Origin: Variovorax sp. N23
Lineage (GTDB): Bacteria > Pseudomonadota > Gammaproteobacteria > Burkholderiales > Burkholderiaceae_C
DNA length: 64,000 nucleotides
NCBI RefSeq assembly: GCF_025486315.1
Contig: NZ_JAOOPY010000011.1
Location: 1-64,000, forward strand
Reading direction: 5' to 3'
Each line of letters opens with the position of its first letter. Position 1 is the first letter of the stretch. Shown here piece after piece: positions 49,460 to 58,081 of the stretch. The translations under genes were made by a program, and so were the position numbers. Below the pieces are notes generated by a model that was given only the letters and a program-made list of their open reading frames with translations, was not told where the DNA came from and ran no database searches.

Positions 49460-50341
49460 TCAGGCCGTGGCGCGGGCCGCCGCCACGCAGTCCATCGCGT
49501 CGCGGCGCACATGGCCGCGCGCGATCTCGGCGTCGAGCAGGGCGCGGTCGATCGAGCCGGCGTCCAGGCATTCGCCCAGCAGCCGGAAGAACAGCCGCTC
49601 CTGCGCCGGATCCGGATGCCGGCGGTAGTGGCCCGCGCCGCGCCCCGTGAGCTTGCGCAGCCAGATGCCCGCGCGCGACTTGAGCGTGGTGCCGCGCGGC
49701 GTGAAGTCCGAAGGCAGGCCGGTCTTCCAGGGCTGCGTGCGGCGGTGCGTGTTGTGCAGCAACTGGGTGGCGGGCGTGAGCCGGTCGAAGTCGTTCCACT
49801 CGGGCTCCAGCGCCGCGACGCTGCCGGGCGGCTCGAGCAGCAGCCACATCCAGTCGCGGTAGTCGCGTTCGCCGCGGAAAACGCGCTCGAAATCCGTTTC
49901 CCACTGCCAGTGCGTGAGGCGTGCGCAGTCCATCAGCATCACGCTCGAGGCGTAGTGCAGCGGACGACGGAAATCGCCGTCCATCTGGCGCGCCATCACG
50001 GCGGCACCGCCCATGTCACGCTCGAGCAGCGTGTTGATGTCGCCGAGCGCGAAGATGTCCGGGTCGATCAGCACCGCGCGGCCGGCATAGCCCATCTGCG
50101 CCGGCACGGCGAAGCGCAGCGGCGTGAACGACTGCAGGTCGTCGTTGCGCCACAGCACCTGCCGGCCCTCGCGCAGGTAGCGCCGGCCCTCGAAGCGCTC
50201 GAAGGCCGGGAAGTCCGTCGTGCGGAGGATGCGCACGTCGAAGCGCTCCGGGGCGGCGCTGTGCCGGACCAGCGCATGCTGCGCCACCAGGGCGCCGACG
50301 ATCTGCTTGGGGTTGGTGTGGATGAAGACGGCGTTGCGCAT
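49460..50341 (-). CDS. Glycosyltransferase-like protein (GT8-like)
   Basis: 293 residues beginning MRNAVFIHTNPKQIVGALVAQHALVRHS. It has the donor-binding DxD-type motif LIDPDIFALGDI and an acceptor-side HNTHRRTQPWKTGLPSDFTP, the pattern of GT8-like transferases with a late His. No signal peptide or membrane helix, so it would act at the cytoplasmic face. Last gene of the minus-strand run that begins with the acyl-ACP ligase and includes the SPT-like gene, pointing to glycosylation of the lipid made there. Confidence 0.72.
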   Translation of the reverse strand: MRNAVFIHTNPKQIVGALVAQHALVRHSAAPERFDVRILRTTDFPAFERFEGRRYLREGRQVLWRNDDLQSFTPLRFAVPAQMGYAGRAVLIDPDIFALGDINTLLERDMGGAAVMARQMDGDFRRPLHYASSVMLMDCARLTHWQWETDFERVFRGERDYRDWMWLLLEPPGSVAALEPEWNDFDRLTPATQLLHNTHRRTQPWKTGLPSDFTPRGTTLKSRAGIWLRKLTGRGAGHYRRHPDPAQERLFFRLLGECLDAGSIDRALLDAEIARGHVRRDAMDCVAAARATA

Positions 50342-50382
50342 GCCGTATTTTCGCCTCTGCGACGACCGCGTCCGACGGCGTT

Positions 50383-51273
50383 CTAGCTGCGCTGCCAGTA
50401 GGCCTCGTCGCGCGCGACGAGCAGGTCGCCCGCGCGGCTCTTGCCGTCGGTCTTGCGGTCGCCCTTCATGTGGTCCATGAAGCGGCCCAGGCGTGAGTTG
50501 ATGAGCACGTGCGAGGCCTTCCAGCCTGCGCCTTCGGCGATGTCGTGGACTTTGGCGCCTCGCGCTTGCGCACGCTGCCGGACGACGTCGAAAATGTAGG
50601 AGTCGTGGTACTCGTACTCGGCGAACAGCAGGTCCTGCGTGTACATGGCCTCGAACTCGGCCAGCAGGCGCTGTGTTTCGGGATGCCGCAGGTTGTAGGC
50701 CACGAAGCCGCACTCGGTGTGGTTGGGGCGCCGCAGGCAGGACACGGCGCTGTCCGCCGGTGCGAGCGCGGACAGTTCGGCCAGGTCCACGTCGGCGAAG
50801 AAGCGCGTGTCGGCGTCGACCCAGATCAGCACGTCGGCGTCGGTGCGGCGTGCCGCATCGAAGATCGCGTAACTCTTGTGCGAGAAGCGCACGGCGTCCC
50901 AGCGGTAGCCGGCCTTGCGGACGCGCCACGGCAGCGGAATCGACAGCGGGCCGACACGCAGCCGCTGGCGCGGTCGCCATTTGCCGTGGGCGCGGGGATT
51001 GTTCCGGTGCCTCGCCTTGAAGGCGGCCAGCGCCGGGCTGGCGGCGACCAGATCGTGCGCCTCGATGCGCCCCGGTGCCGACGGTGGCTCGAAGCCTTCG
51101 TGGTAGAGCATCAGCGGCACCTCGTGCGCCCAGTGTTCGAGGAAGGTCTCGACCATGGTCTGCCCGTAGGTCTGGTAGCCGGCGGCGTGGCAGGTGGTGA
51201 CGACCGCGAAGCGACGGTCAGGTGCGAGAGAAGGCGCAGAAGAGGACGGCAGGGACGCCGCAGCGGTGCTCAT
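50383..51273 (-). CDS. Glycosyltransferase-like protein
   Basis: 296 residues. FAVVTTCHAAGYQTYGQTMVETFLEHW opens the fold, and DADVLIWVDADTRFFADVDLAELS supplies a DxD motif (VDADT) as in GT-A enzymes; HDSYIFDVVRQRAQARGAKVHDIAEG follows. No membrane helix. Start ATG overlaps the stop of the SPT-like gene (ATGA), so it is translationally coupled to sphingoid-base synthesis. Sugar donor is unknown. Probable partner of the next gene in building a glycosyl head group. Confidence 0.72.
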   Translation of the reverse strand: MSTAAASLPSSSAPSLAPDRRFAVVTTCHAAGYQTYGQTMVETFLEHWAHEVPLMLYHEGFEPPSAPGRIEAHDLVAASPALAAFKARHRNNPRAHGKWRPRQRLRVGPLSIPLPWRVRKAGYRWDAVRFSHKSYAIFDAARRTDADVLIWVDADTRFFADVDLAELSALAPADSAVSCLRRPNHTECGFVAYNLRHPETQRLLAEFEAMYTQDLLFAEYEYHDSYIFDVVRQRAQARGAKVHDIAEGAGWKASHVLINSRLGRFMDHMKGDRKTDGKSRAGDLLVARDEAYWQRS

Positions 51274-52451
51274 CGGCGGGCGCGTTCTAGCGCCGCGATG
51301 ATCTGCCCGATGTCCTCGTCGCTGTGCGCCGCGCTCAGGCTGATGCGCACCAGGCTCAGGCCGGCGGGCGTGGCGGGCGGGATCATCAGGTTGGTGTAGA
51401 TGCCGCTGTCCAGCAGCGCCTGCCACAGCGCCTGCGCCTCGGCGCGCTCGGTGAAGACCAGGGCCGCGACCGGGCCGGGCGTCGTGGTGCCCAGGCGGTA
51501 GCCGAGCTTCGTGGCCTCGGCGTAGAGCCGCTCGGCGTGCCGCCACAGGCGCTCGCGCAGGGCATGGCCGTCGAGCAGCTGACGCAGCGCCTCGCGCGTT
51601 GCCGCGATCGAGGGCGGCGACGACGACGCCGTGAAGATGTACGGGCGGCTGACCATCCGCACGTATTCGAGTTTCGCGTGGCGGCCGATGCAGAAGCCGC
51701 CGACGCCGCCCAGACTCTTGGAGAAGGTGCCGACGATGAAGTCGACGTCGTCGAGCACGCCCAGCTCCTCGGACAGCCCGAGACCGCGTTCACCGAACAC
51801 GCCGAACGAATGCGCCTCGTCGACCAGCAGCCAGGCGCCGTAGCGCCGCTTGATCTCGGCGATTTCCTTGAGCGGCGCGCGGTCGCCGAGCGTGCTGTAG
51901 ACGCCCTCGACGACGATCAGCGCGCGACGCGCATCGTCGCCCAGGCGTGCCAGGCGCCGGTCGAGGTTCTCGGGGTCGTTGTGCCGGAAGCGGATGGTCG
52001 TGGCATTGCTCAGCCGGCAGCCGTCGTGGATGCTGGCGTGGCTGTCGGCATCGACCAGGAGATAGTCGCCGGTGTCGGCCAGGGCGGAGAGCACGCCCAG
52101 GTTGGTCTGGTAGCCGGTCGAGAAGACGATGCAGGACGGCCAGCCGACCGCGTCGGCCAGCTCGCGCTCCAGGGCCCGGTGGCCGGCGTAGTTGCCGCTG
52201 GCCATGCGGGAGCCGGTGGAGCCGGTGCCCTGGGCTTCGATGGCCGCGATGGCGGCGGCGCGGCACGCCGCGTCGTAGGTCAGGCCCAGGTAGTTGTTGG
52301 TCCCGGCCAGGATCATGCGGCGCCCGCCGATGGTGGCGGAAGTGGCCGAGTGCACCTCGTCCATCGGTGTCGCGATCGGGGCTACGCCGCCCATCGCGGC
52401 CAGGGTGGCCTGCAACTCACGCTGCGCGCCGAACTTGTCCAGCAGGCTCAC
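51270..52451 (-). CDS. spt: Serine palmitoyltransferase-like alpha-oxoamine synthase
   Basis: 393 residues, PLP enzyme. SPT character is strong throughout: DADSHASIHDGC, ATTIRFRHNDPENLDRRL, EGVYSTLGDRAPLKEI, DEAHSFGVFG, the Schiff-base lysine in VGTFSKSLGGVGGF (about Lys244), RPYIFTASSSPPS, and SGIYTNLMIPPATPAGLSLVR. These fit bacterial SPT better than BioF or KBL. Reaction: acyl thioester plus L-serine to 3-ketosphinganine, the committed step of sphingolipid synthesis. Starts at a GTG overlapping the ACP stop, so the ACP is the likely acyl carrier as in Caulobacter. Confidence 0.88.
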   Translation of the reverse strand: MSLLDKFGAQRELQATLAAMGGVAPIATPMDEVHSATSATIGGRRMILAGTNNYLGLTYDAACRAAAIAAIEAQGTGSTGSRMASGNYAGHRALERELADAVGWPSCIVFSTGYQTNLGVLSALADTGDYLLVDADSHASIHDGCRLSNATTIRFRHNDPENLDRRLARLGDDARRALIVVEGVYSTLGDRAPLKEIAEIKRRYGAWLLVDEAHSFGVFGERGLGLSEELGVLDDVDFIVGTFSKSLGGVGGFCIGRHAKLEYVRMVSRPYIFTASSSPPSIAATREALRQLLDGHALRERLWRHAERLYAEATKLGYRLGTTTPGPVAALVFTERAEAQALWQALLDSGIYTNLMIPPATPAGLSLVRISLSAAHSDEDIGQIIAALERARR

Positions 52452-52705
52452 GCGGTACCGCCGCTCAGCTGGGCGATGCCGGCGCGCAGCCCGTTGATGG
52501 TGTGGGCCTGGGCCAGGGTCTCCACCGGGATCGACAGGTCCAGGCGGTCCTCGATCTCCATGACGAGGTCCATCACGCCGATCGAGTCGAGATCGGCCTC
52601 CTGCATCAGGTCGGCGTCGCCCCCCAGGCCAGCCGTGCCGGGACGGATGGCGTCGAGTGCTTCGCGGATGGCGCTTTCGATGGTCGCCAGATTCAATTCG
52701 GTCAC
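52448..52705 (-). CDS. Acyl carrier protein dedicated to the SPT-like enzyme
   Basis: 85 residues, acidic ACP. The phosphopantetheine site is Ser41 in ADLDSIGVMDLVMEIEDRL. A GTG start 10 bp after the ligase stop; its own stop overlaps the spt start. ACP-SPT pairing is a known feature of Caulobacter/Sphingomonas sphingolipid loci, where the ACP delivers the long-chain acyl group to SPT. The Sfp-type transferase at 58082 would activate it. Confidence 0.92.
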   Translation of the reverse strand: MTELNLATIESAIREALDAIRPGTAGLGGDADLMQEADLDSIGVMDLVMEIEDRLDLSIPVETLAQAHTINGLRAGIAQLSGGTA

Positions 52706-52715
52706 GGGTGAAGGC

Positions 52716-54533
52716 TCAGTCAGGGGTCGTCAGGGCAATGTCGCGGCCGATGCTTGCGTGGTGGGTCTGGACGCGCGCGTCGTCCTTGACGAAACCGACC
52801 TGCGGTTCCTCGCCACAACGCTTGAGGAAGTCGCTGCGCGCCATGCTGCGCGAGAGTTTGCCTGAGGAGGTGCGCGGCAGGGTGTGCGGCGGCACCAGCT
52901 CGATCAGGCAATGGATGCCGAATTCGGCGTGGATCGCCTGCTTCAGGCGCACCGACAGCGACGCCAGCTTGACCGGGTCGGTTTCCCGGCACTGAACGAC
53001 GAGCACCGCGGTTTCGTTCTCGTCTTCGTCCGTGACCGTGAAGGCGGAAGCATCGGTCGGCCGGACTTCGGGCTGCTGCTCGGCCAGGTATTCGAGATCC
53101 TGCGGCCAGATGTTGCGGCCCTTGATGATCATCAGGTCCTTGGCGCGGCCGGTGACGAACAGCGAACCGTCGGCGAGGTAGCCCAGGTCGCCGGTGTTGA
53201 GCCAACCGTCGTCCGACAGCACCTCGTGCGACGCCTCGGGGTTGCCGAAGTAGCCCGACATCACGCTGGGACCGCGCAGGTACACCGTGCCGCAGCGACG
53301 GTCCGGCAGCACGTTGCCGCGATCGCCGCGGACCTCGACCTCGAAGCCCGGCAGCGGCCGGCCGCAGTCGATGAAGGCCTTGCCCTTGACGGAGGCCTCG
53401 CCCTCGATCGGCGGACGCGCCTCGCCCGTGCGGGACAGCCGGTCGATGTCGATCAGGTCGCTGCGCGGACCGCTGCCCACGGGCGCGAAGCTCACGCCCA
53501 GCGCGCACTCCGCCATGCCGTAGCTGGGCAGGAAGGCGCGTTCGTCGAACCCGGCCGGCGCGAGGATCTCGGCCACCTGGCGCAGGGACTCGGGGTGGAT
53601 CATCTCGGCGCCTACGCCGGCGATGCGCCAGCAGGACAGGTCGAGCGCCTCGATATCCGCCGGACGCAGGCGGCGAGCGCACAGCGTGTAGCCGAAGGGC
53701 GGGCTGTACGAGATGGTGCAGCGGTTGCGCGAAATCAGCTTGAGCCACAGGCGCGGGCGCATCGCGAACTCGCGAGTGGGCAGGTAGTCGACCGAACGCT
53801 GCGTCGCCATGCAGCCCAGCACGATGCCGACCAGCCCCATGTCGTGGTAGTGCGGCAGCCAGGAGCAGAAGCGATCGTCCGCCGTGAGCGCGAAGCCATG
53901 GTTGAAGATGGCGCTGAGGTTGGCCATGACCGCGGCCTGCGTGATCATGGTGCCGCGCGGGAAGCGCGTGCTGCCCGAGGTGTACTGCAGGTAGGCGAGG
54001 TCCGTGGACACGGGGGGCGGCGGCACGTCGGCCTGGGCATCCAGTGCCAGGAAGTCGCCGAGGGTGCCGGACAGCGTGAGCGGCAAGCCTTCGCTGGCTT
54101 CGTTCAGGAAGCCGACGAACTCGGAAGGGGCGAAGGCGGCGACGGCCTGGCAGTCGCGCATCAGCTGGCGCAGGTGGCGCACGTAGGCCTCGCGGCCGCC
54201 CAGGTGCACGGCCGCGGGCAGCGGCACCGGCACCAGCCCGGCGTACTGGCACGCATAGAACATCACGGCGAAGTCGGGATGCGTATGGGCGACCAGGGCC
54301 AGCCGCTGACCGCGGCCGAGCGGCGCCAGGCGACGCGACATCTCGAGGGCGCGGCGACGCAGTTCGCGGTAGGGCAGGACGGCCGAGAGCTTGTCGCGTC
54401 CGTCGTAGTAGTTGAAGCCGGTCTCGCCGGTCGCGGCGTAGTCCAGGGCTTCGATCAGGGTGGTGAAAACCGCGCTGCGCAGCGGAACGCCGCTGGCCGT
54501 CGGTGTCGTACCGAGGAGCATTGCTTCCGTCAC
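52716..54533 (-). CDS. Fatty-acid:ACP (acyl-AMP) ligase
   Basis: 605 residues, ANL superfamily of the FAAL type. The phosphate loop reads YTSGSTRFPRGTMIT, with RF and Arg in place of the usual G-x and Lys; this is odd but seen in FAAL-like proteins. SWLPHYHDMGLVG, NTGDLGYLADGSLFVTGRAKDLMIIKGRN and the C-terminal catalytic lysine PRTSSGKLSRS are intact. It would adenylate a free fatty acid and load the ACP encoded next. GTG 54533 is preferred, with GGGAGGG upstream. First gene of the ligase-ACP-SPT-GT-GT run; a palindromic operator lies 93 bp ahead. Confidence 0.88.
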   Translation of the reverse strand: MTEAMLLGTTPTASGVPLRSAVFTTLIEALDYAATGETGFNYYDGRDKLSAVLPYRELRRRALEMSRRLAPLGRGQRLALVAHTHPDFAVMFYACQYAGLVPVPLPAAVHLGGREAYVRHLRQLMRDCQAVAAFAPSEFVGFLNEASEGLPLTLSGTLGDFLALDAQADVPPPPVSTDLAYLQYTSGSTRFPRGTMITQAAVMANLSAIFNHGFALTADDRFCSWLPHYHDMGLVGIVLGCMATQRSVDYLPTREFAMRPRLWLKLISRNRCTISYSPPFGYTLCARRLRPADIEALDLSCWRIAGVGAEMIHPESLRQVAEILAPAGFDERAFLPSYGMAECALGVSFAPVGSGPRSDLIDIDRLSRTGEARPPIEGEASVKGKAFIDCGRPLPGFEVEVRGDRGNVLPDRRCGTVYLRGPSVMSGYFGNPEASHEVLSDDGWLNTGDLGYLADGSLFVTGRAKDLMIIKGRNIWPQDLEYLAEQQPEVRPTDASAFTVTDEDENETAVLVVQCRETDPVKLASLSVRLKQAIHAEFGIHCLIELVPPHTLPRTSSGKLSRSMARSDFLKRCGEEPQVGFVKDDARVQTHHASIGRDIALTTPD

Positions 54534-54625
54534 CGTGCACCCTCCCGCTTTTCGTGCTCCTGAACTCTCGGGAGAACGCTAGAACACAACATATTGGGCA
54601 TGCACGGCTTCACTCTAAAACTTGG

Positions 54626-54650
54626 ACGGTACTGTACCGTACTGTACGGT
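54626..54650. promoter_or_regulatory. Two overlapping perfect dyads in the sphingolipid-operon promoter
   Basis: ACGGTAC-T-GTACCGT (54626-54640) and ACCGTAC-T-GTACGGT (54636-54650) overlap by five bases, giving a 25-bp array of GTAC half sites. It is the only conspicuous dyad in the 218-bp gap 54534-54751 upstream of the ligase gene. The gap is AT-richer than its surroundings and holds no gene. A TetR- or LuxR-type dimer is conceivable; the regulator is not identifiable. Confidence 0.65.
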
Positions 54651-54751
54651 TTGGGGCATCCGCCAGCTGCGTGCCCCATGGAAGAAATTCAAGGTCTGCG
54701 GGATTGAGAAATCTGCAAACGTCAAACTGTCATAAATGGTATGCACAGTGA

Positions 54752-56713
54752 TCAGGTCTGGGTTTCGTCCAGAAGTTTCGCCAGCTGCTCCAGCGTCGGG
54801 TAATCGAAAAGATCCGTGACCTCGATGCGTTGGGGGAATTCACGCTCGATCGCTTCATGGATGCGCGCCAGGGTGAGCGATTTGAGGTTGATTTCCAGCA
54901 GGTTGGTTTGGACCGTGATCTGCTGGTCTGGAATCAAAGGCCCGCAGATCTCCTTGAGGCGCAGGGCCGTGGACTTCGGCCCATTCCTGGCAGGCTGTGT
55001 CGCGGTATCCGCTGACAGACACCCTGACAGTTCGGTCAGTATTGTAGCGAATTCGCCTTTTTTGAAGGCATGGGCCAAAGCGTACCTCTGCAGCTTGCCA
55101 CTGGTCGTCTTCGGGATCGCGTCCACCGGGACGACATCCTTGAGTTCCAGGTCGGTCTGTTGACCGATGACACGCCGCAGGGCGTGAACCTTCGGCACGA
55201 AATCCCCCAGGCTTCCCCGGTGTATCACGAAGAGCGTGACCGACTCGGTGTCGTCGTCGGCAGCGCGTACCCCCACGGCGGCCACCCGGTTGGGCTCGAC
55301 CCCCGGAACCTGCTGTGCAATCAGCTCCAGATCGGCCGGGTAGTAGTTCTGGCCGTTGACGATGATCAGGTCCTTGGCCCGTCCGGTGATGACGAGTTGT
55401 CCGTCGATGTTCAGCCCCAGATCGCCGGTATCGAGCCATCCCTCGGACGATCTCGACGCCGCTGTGCCGGCCGGGTCGCCGAAATAGCCGCTGGACACGT
55501 TGTCGCCCCGGATCTGCACATGGCCGACGATCCGCTCGCCGAGTTCCGCGCCCGTGTCGTCGGCGATACGGACCGCGCAGCCCGGCACGGCGCGGCCCAG
55601 CTTCACGTATTCGGCCGCGTGGGCCGATCCATGCGGAACGACCTGGACCGGTGCGCCGATGCGCAGGGCGGTGCGATCGAGGTCCACCGTTTCGAGGGCC
55701 CTCGATGGTGGCGGAAAGCTGACGGCCAGGCTGGCTTCGGCCAGCCCGTACACCGGAAACATCGCGTTCGGCTTCAGCCCATGCGGCGCGAGCGCGGTGG
55801 TGAACCGCCGGCACAGTTCGGCCGAGATGGGTTCGGCGCCATTGAAGACCAAGCGCACGGCCGCGAGGTCCAGCCCCTGAGGCGGCTTCAGCGCGAACTG
55901 CCGCAGGTAGTGCTGGTAGCCGAAATTCGGCGAGCAGAGCACCGTGGCCCGGCGCTGGCTGGCCTGCTCCAGCCAGAGCAGGGGCCGCCGGGCGAACAGA
56001 TCGGTGCGCATGATCGCGTGGCTGGCGCCGCAGGCCAGCATGTTCAGATGGAAGCCGATCAGCCCCATGTCGTGCGACAGCGGCATCCAACTGAGTGCCA
56101 CGTCGCGATCGGAGAAGGTGCCGGCCTCGATGATCGACGCGATGTTGGCGCACAGGTTGCGATGCGTCAGCAGCACGCCCTTGGGTTCGCCGGTGGAGCC
56201 GGAGGAATACTGGATGAACGCCAGGTCGTCCGGGCGCGGCGGGAGGGGCCGGCCCGGTTCGCCGCCGATGTCCAGGCTGCCCGGAATCAGGGCGCGGGCA
56301 CGCAGCGCCGCAGCGTCCTGTGCGAGCCCCTGGGCCGCGGCGTAGCTGTCCAGACGTTCCAGCGACGGGGTGTCGATGTAGACCGATGCCTTCGGGCCGA
56401 GCTGCGCGAACACACGCAGCAGCTTTTGGCGGTGCGCATCGGTGGCGCCGGGGGCCAGCGGCACGGGGACGATGCCGCCGAGCACGCAGGCCCAGAACAT
56501 CTCCAGGAAGCGCTCGTTGTCGCCCAGGCACAGGATCACGGTGTCGCCGGGGGCGATCGACTGGCGCTGGAGCGCGCCGAGCACGGCGAGCGCACGCTGG
56601 CGCAGCCGCTGGAAGCTCAGCACGCGCTGCTCCTTGTCGCCCTCGATGAGCGTGATCTGGCGGTCCTCGCGGGCGGTGGCGGGAAGGATGGCGTGGAGGG
56701 TGTCCAATGGCAT
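54752..56713 (-). CDS. Fatty acyl-AMP ligase fused to a C-terminal ACP domain
   Basis: 653 residues. ANL ligase core: FIQYSSGSTGEPKGVLLTHRN, SWMPLSHDMGLIG, DTGDLGLNIDGQLVITGRAKDLIIVNGQN and C-terminal lysine in PKTTSGKLQRYAL. From about residue 575 a phosphopantetheine-binding domain follows (LRLKEICGPLIPDQQITVQT to DLFDYPTLEQLAKLLDE) with Ser in the LKSLTL site, lacking the usual Asp before it. Such a fusion loads its own carrier. It lies 14 bp downstream of the P450 gene on the same strand. A second acyl-activating module in the locus could supply the N-acyl chain or feed the P450. Confidence 0.88.
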   Translation of the reverse strand: MPLDTLHAILPATAREDRQITLIEGDKEQRVLSFQRLRQRALAVLGALQRQSIAPGDTVILCLGDNERFLEMFWACVLGGIVPVPLAPGATDAHRQKLLRVFAQLGPKASVYIDTPSLERLDSYAAAQGLAQDAAALRARALIPGSLDIGGEPGRPLPPRPDDLAFIQYSSGSTGEPKGVLLTHRNLCANIASIIEAGTFSDRDVALSWMPLSHDMGLIGFHLNMLACGASHAIMRTDLFARRPLLWLEQASQRRATVLCSPNFGYQHYLRQFALKPPQGLDLAAVRLVFNGAEPISAELCRRFTTALAPHGLKPNAMFPVYGLAEASLAVSFPPPSRALETVDLDRTALRIGAPVQVVPHGSAHAAEYVKLGRAVPGCAVRIADDTGAELGERIVGHVQIRGDNVSSGYFGDPAGTAASRSSEGWLDTGDLGLNIDGQLVITGRAKDLIIVNGQNYYPADLELIAQQVPGVEPNRVAAVGVRAADDDTESVTLFVIHRGSLGDFVPKVHALRRVIGQQTDLELKDVVPVDAIPKTTSGKLQRYALAHAFKKGEFATILTELSGCLSADTATQPARNGPKSTALRLKEICGPLIPDQQITVQTNLLEINLKSLTLARIHEAIEREFPQRIEVTDLFDYPTLEQLAKLLDETQT

Positions 56714-56727
56714 GAAGGGGGTGCCGC

Positions 56728-58041
56728 TCAGCGGCGCGACACGAGCCGCATCCGCAGGGGATGGCGCGTGCGCAGGTTGATCTGGAACTCGGCCTCGGCG
56801 GGGTCGGCGTCGACGGGAACCAAGCGGAAGCGCTCCGCCACCATCGTCAGGTGGGTCGCCATCTCCGCCATCGCGAAACCCGCGCCCACGCAGAAGCGCG
56901 GGCCGGCCGAGAAGGGCAGGTAGGCAAAGCGGTGCCGGCCCGCCGCTGCGTCGGGCATGAAGCGCGCGGGAAGGAATGCCTCGGGGCCCTCCCACTGGGA
57001 AGCGTCGCGGTGCAGCAGGTAGGGGCAGATGAAGATGTCCGTCCCGGCCGGGACATGGTAGCCGCCCAGGGTGTCGTCCTGCAGCGCGCGGCGGCTGAAG
57101 AGCCACACCGGCGGGTAGAGCCGCAGCGCCTCCTGCAGCACCTGTTCGACGTAGTCTGCGGACGCGAAGGGGGTCGCCAGGGCCTGGTCCGGCACGGCTT
57201 CGGCGGGCGCGGCGTTGCCGATCGCGGCGTGCAGCGCGGCTTCGGCCTCGGGATGCCGGGACAGCAGGTACCAGGTCCAGTTGAGCGTGCTGGCGGTGGT
57301 TTCATGGCCGGCGACGATGAGCGTCATGACCTCGTCGAGGAGGGTTCGGTCCGGCATCGGCTCGCCGCTGGCCTTGTCGCGGGCCTGCATCAGCATCGAG
57401 AGCCAGTCGGACTCGACGCGCGCTTCCTGCCGACGCGTCTCGATGATGGCGCGCACGAAACGCGCGAGGCCGCGGAACCGGGCCGCGAACTGCAGATCGC
57501 GCCGGCTTTCTTCGGTCAGCAGGTTGAAGGGGCTGCCGCCCTCGGCCTCGACCAGGCGGTCGAAGTCCTGGCTGAACAGCGCGCGCAGCACGATCTCGAG
57601 GGCGACGCTGCTGAGTTCATGCGTCAGGTCGATGGGGTCGCCGCTGTCGGCGTGTGCCTGCCAGCGTGTGAGCAGGTCCGCGTTGGCTCGTTCGACGACC
57701 GGCGCGAAGCCGCGGATGGCCTGGCCCTGGAAAGCGGGCTGGATCATGCGGCGCTGGCGCGCCCACAAGTCGCCGTCGCTGACGATCAGGCCGTTCCCGA
57801 GCAGCACGCGCACACGTTCGAGGCCCGCGCCCTTGACGTAGTTGCCGCGGTTGGTCAGCAGCACGCGGCGGATGTCTTCGGGATCGTGGACGACGAGGCC
57901 GTCGCCGGCACGGGTCAGCGATGGAACACGGCAGATCGCGCCGTAGCGCGCGCGCAGTTGCTGCAGCACCGGCAAGGTCTCGTCATTGGCGTCGAGGTCG
58001 TAGCCCTCGTGGGGGCCCGGCGCCAAATTACCCTGTGCCAT
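56728..58041 (-). CDS. Cytochrome P450
   Basis: 437 residues, soluble bacterial P450. Heme-thiolate loop FSAGPRFCVGAGFAMAEM (Cys near 383), I-helix AGHETTAS with the oxygen-activating Thr, and K-helix EALR for ExxR. Overall closer to CYP4/CYP102-type fatty-acid hydroxylases than to CYP152 peroxygenases, which lack this Thr. No redox partner gene is nearby. Adjacent to the ligase-ACP fusion, so a carrier-bound acyl chain is a reasonable substrate. Divergent from the PPTase gene with only 40 bp between starts. Confidence 0.92.
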   Translation of the reverse strand: MAQGNLAPGPHEGYDLDANDETLPVLQQLRARYGAICRVPSLTRAGDGLVVHDPEDIRRVLLTNRGNYVKGAGLERVRVLLGNGLIVSDGDLWARQRRMIQPAFQGQAIRGFAPVVERANADLLTRWQAHADSGDPIDLTHELSSVALEIVLRALFSQDFDRLVEAEGGSPFNLLTEESRRDLQFAARFRGLARFVRAIIETRRQEARVESDWLSMLMQARDKASGEPMPDRTLLDEVMTLIVAGHETTASTLNWTWYLLSRHPEAEAALHAAIGNAAPAEAVPDQALATPFASADYVEQVLQEALRLYPPVWLFSRRALQDDTLGGYHVPAGTDIFICPYLLHRDASQWEGPEAFLPARFMPDAAAGRHRFAYLPFSAGPRFCVGAGFAMAEMATHLTMVAERFRLVPVDADPAEAEFQINLRTRHPLRMRLVSRR

Positions 58042-58081
58042 AATCCAAAATTGCCCTTGGTGCTGAGCCTTCGATTATGTC

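Noticed and set aside
58039..58079. CATAATC / GATTATG inverted pair in the P450-PPTase gap
   Set aside because: The arms are only 7 bp with a 27-bp spacer, and one arm contains the P450 start codon. Too weak to call an operator.
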